From Bacillus sp. 03113 (GTDB lineage: Bacteria; Bacillota; Bacilli; Bacillales; Cytobacillaceae), in assembly GCF_006546985.1 (NCBI RefSeq), contig NZ_VATK01000001.1, forward strand, positions 1 through 64,000: DNA of 64,000 bases, given 5' to 3'. Position numbers and translations under genes: made by a program. Of this stretch, positions 63,881 to 64,000 are shown one piece after another (positions within the stretch are counted from its first letter, which is position 1; each line of letters opens with the position of its first letter). The notes below the pieces were generated by a model. The model worked only from the letters and a program-made list of their open reading frames with translations. It ran no database searches and was not told the DNA's origin.

Positions 63881-64000
63881 ATGACAATGAGTAAAGAAGC
63901 AGGATGGAACTTTGAAAATAGTTATGCCCGTCTGCCGAAATCATTTTTTTCCAGCATCAATCCAACTCCTGTACGCTCACCTAAGTTGGTCATTCTTAAT
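63881..64000 (+). CDS. selO: SelO (YdiU) protein adenylyltransferase, N-terminal part (runs off right edge)
   Basis: 40 codons visible from ATG 63881 behind AGGAG (an in-frame ATG at 63887 is also possible). The product contains [20 protein letters not shown] and [13 protein letters not shown], the diagnostic N-terminus of SelO/UPF0061 pseudokinases, which AMPylate proteins. The catalytic part lies outside the window. Confidence 0.88.
   Translation, partial: MTMSKEAGWNFENSYARLPKSFFSSINPTPVRSPKLVILN

Noticed and set aside
25254-64000. Search for CRISPR arrays, ccr recombinase genes, phage structural genes and toxin-antitoxin pairs in the accessory half
   Set aside because: None is visible; no regularly spaced repeats, no large serine recombinase and no phage proteins among the reading frames.

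Overview
The window is a low-GC Firmicutes chromosome segment, most likely from a spore-forming Bacillaceae species. The evidence is the canonical Bacillus oriC-proximal gene order parA(soj)-parB(spo0J)-yyaC-mscS-DUF951-ychF-rpsF-ssb-rpsR-yybS-gdpP-rplI-dnaC-purA-tRNAs-walRKHIJ-htrC-rlmH, with near-textbook proteins. I cannot name the species from sequence alone.

Layout. 1-600: 5' part of a TnpB-family gene and an unassigned spacer; noc, which usually precedes parA, is not seen. 600-25,750: conserved core covering chromosome partitioning, replication (SSB, DnaC helicase), ribosomal proteins S6/S18/L9, c-di-AMP turnover (GdpP), adenylate synthesis (PurA), three tRNAs and the WalRK cell-wall regulon. 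One complete TnpB transposon sits in the terminator tail of ychF, several copies of an intergenic repeat are scattered through, two exact parS sites lie inside parB and walK, and a dense DnaA-box cluster precedes rlmH.

25,750-64,000: accessory region starting exactly at the 3' end of rlmH. The last codons of rlmH recur four more times in the same orientation (28.6, 32.7, 46.9 and 60.5 kb), largely reading-frame-conserved and differing mainly at wobble positions. This is what repeated integration of SCC-like elements into the rlmH 3' end leaves behind. The scars divide the region into four cargo segments: (1) a DUF2975/XRE/membrane-protein operon; (2) BrnQ and an amino-acid permease; (3) a MerR-controlled operon (two NMT1/THI5-like proteins, a kinase, an ABC transporter, a rhodanese), an 8 x 28-residue repeat secreted protein, a two-component system, and an RpiR regulator with a glutamate/dicarboxylate symporter; (4) a secreted copper-amine-oxidase-N-like protein, an NmrA and a hemerythrin protein, a large LuxR-type ATPase regulator divergent from a split rifampin-phosphotransferase-like pair, AhpCF, TetR/azoreductase and a CAP-domain lipoprotein. 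Beyond the last scar are a frameshifted DUF3995 gene, an alpha-L-fucosidase with a frameshifted TipA-like MerR regulator, and the start of selO. Broken genes (GNAT, LysR, Crp/Fnr, DUF4386, DUF3995, MerR) are confined to the accessory part. No ccr-type recombinase is visible in the window.
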